Assembly: GCA_014729375.1 (NCBI GenBank)
Contig: WJKA01000268.1
Location: 1 to 6,129 of the forward strand
DNA from: Chitinivibrionales bacterium
GTDB lineage: Bacteria; Fibrobacterota; Chitinivibrionia; Chitinivibrionales; WJKA01
Direction of reading: 5' to 3'
DNA: 6,129 nucleotides
Shown: one piece after another, positions 5,426 through 6,129 of the stretch
Layout of the letters: the number at the start of each line of letters is the position of its first letter
Position numbering within the stretch: position 1 is the stretch's first letter
Notes under the pieces: generated by a model
Told to the model about the DNA's origin: nothing
The model's database searches: none
Seen by the model: the letters and a program-made list of their open reading frames with translations, nothing else
Translations under genes and position numbers: made by a program

Positions 5426-6129
5426 ATGAAATATGCTTATCTCGGCAATAGCGGCCTTGTAGTTTCACGAATATGTCTTGGCACCATGACATTTGGCCAG
5501 AAAGACTGGGGGTGCGATAAAAAAACTGCATTCACTATCGTTGATTCATTTCTTCATCTTGGCGGAAATTTTATCGATACCGCTGATATGTATGCCGGTG
5601 GAGTATCGGAGGAAATACTTGGTGAAGCGCTTCGGGAGAAGAAGCGTGATGATATTGTACTGGCGACCAAGGGATTTTTCCGCACGTCGGATGCGCCGAA
5701 CGCCCGGGGCCTTTCGCGGAAACATCTGATCGACGCGTGCGAGGAAAGTCTTCGCAGACTGAAAACAGACTATATCGATCTGTATCAGATTCATGGTCCG
5801 GACCCCTTTACGCCAATCGAGGAAACCATGCTTACTCTTGAGAACCTTGTCGCATCAGGCAAAGTGAGATATATCGGCTGCAGCAACCTGTATGCCTGGC
5901 AGATTGTCAAGGCAAACAGCACGGGCCGTTTTCAGGGATGCGAGCAGTTCCGGTGCGCACAGCATCTTTACAACCTGATCATTCGCGATGTAGAGCGGGA
6001 AATCCTCCCGGCTTGCGAAGACCAGGGCATGGGATTTATCTGCTGGAGCCCGCTGGCAAGCGGGATGCTGAGCGGCAAATACAAAAAAGCATCAAAACCC
6101 GCTAAAGGAAGCCGGGTATCGTTCCGCGC
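5426..6129 (+). CDS. Aldo/keto reductase, N-terminal 234 residues
   Basis: An NAD(P)H-dependent oxidoreductase of the aldo/keto reductase (beta/alpha)8-barrel superfamily, cytoplasmic, reducing aldehydes or ketones; the substrate cannot be told. The start is ATG at 5426 with AAGGGGG seven bases upstream. The N-terminus YLGNSGLVVSRICLGTMTFG is typical of the group related to YajO/YghZ/IolS. The catalytic tetrad is intact: D51 and Y56 (NFIDTADMY), K82 (VLATKGF) and H123 (LYQIHG). Further family motifs are the GKVRYIGCSN strand at 145-154 and CWSPLASGMLSGKY at 206-219. The window ends in codon 235; family members run to about 310-340 residues, so the C-terminal cofactor-binding end is missing from view, not evidently from the gene. 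It is divergent from the Rrf2-cys operon, sharing a 246-bp region with several dyads. Ten or so Cys residues are spread along the visible part. Confidence 0.93.
   Translation, partial: MKYAYLGNSGLVVSRICLGTMTFGQKDWGCDKKTAFTIVDSFLHLGGNFIDTADMYAGGVSEEILGEALREKKRDDIVLATKGFFRTSDAPNARGLSRKHLIDACEESLRRLKTDYIDLYQIHGPDPFTPIEETMLTLENLVASGKVRYIGCSNLYAWQIVKANSTGRFQGCEQFRCAQHLYNLIIRDVEREILPACEDQGMGFICWSPLASGMLSGKYKKASKPAKGSRVSFR

Overview
The window (about half GC) reads as an accessory or semi-conserved stretch of a bacterial chromosome. I cannot assign the organism below 'bacterium'. Shine-Dalgarno sequences are clear for some genes, spacing is tight and operon-like, and there is no transposase, integrase, tRNA, rRNA or CRISPR array.

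Layout: six genes run leftward on the minus strand from one control region at about 5180-5425, and one gene runs rightward from it. In transcription order the minus-strand genes are: an Rrf2-family regulator with three cysteines (4745-5179); cysteine synthase cysK (3771-4724, start revised from an upstream ATG); a divergent MetA/homoserine O-acyltransferase family enzyme (2862-3755); an EpsC-type serine O-acetyltransferase cysE (1942-2850, GTG start); a TPR-repeat protein (904-1908); and the N-terminal 307 residues of a large P-loop ATPase (1-923, leaving the window) that resembles DUF6079/PglY-type proteins. Gaps are 20, 15, 11 and 33 bp, then a 20-bp overlap, so one transcript could cover all six. 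The plus-strand gene is an aldo/keto reductase (5426 onward, truncated by the window end).

How they fit: CysE makes O-acetylserine, CysK converts it with sulfide to cysteine, and the MetA-family enzyme acylates homoserine (or possibly serine). The leading Rrf2 regulator is a natural cysteine or Fe-S-responsive controller of the unit. Its promoter region holds several dyads, the best being AAGGCATA-N16-TATGCCTT bracketing a TTGACA -35 box.

The least expected part is the downstream end. A TPR protein and a large ATPase of a family associated with phage-resistance systems are attached to a cysteine-biosynthesis operon, and their coding regions overlap across an A8 tract. Whether this pair is a defence module, some other ATP-driven machine, or an unrelated neighbour cannot be settled here, because the ATPase and everything beyond it are cut off at base 1.
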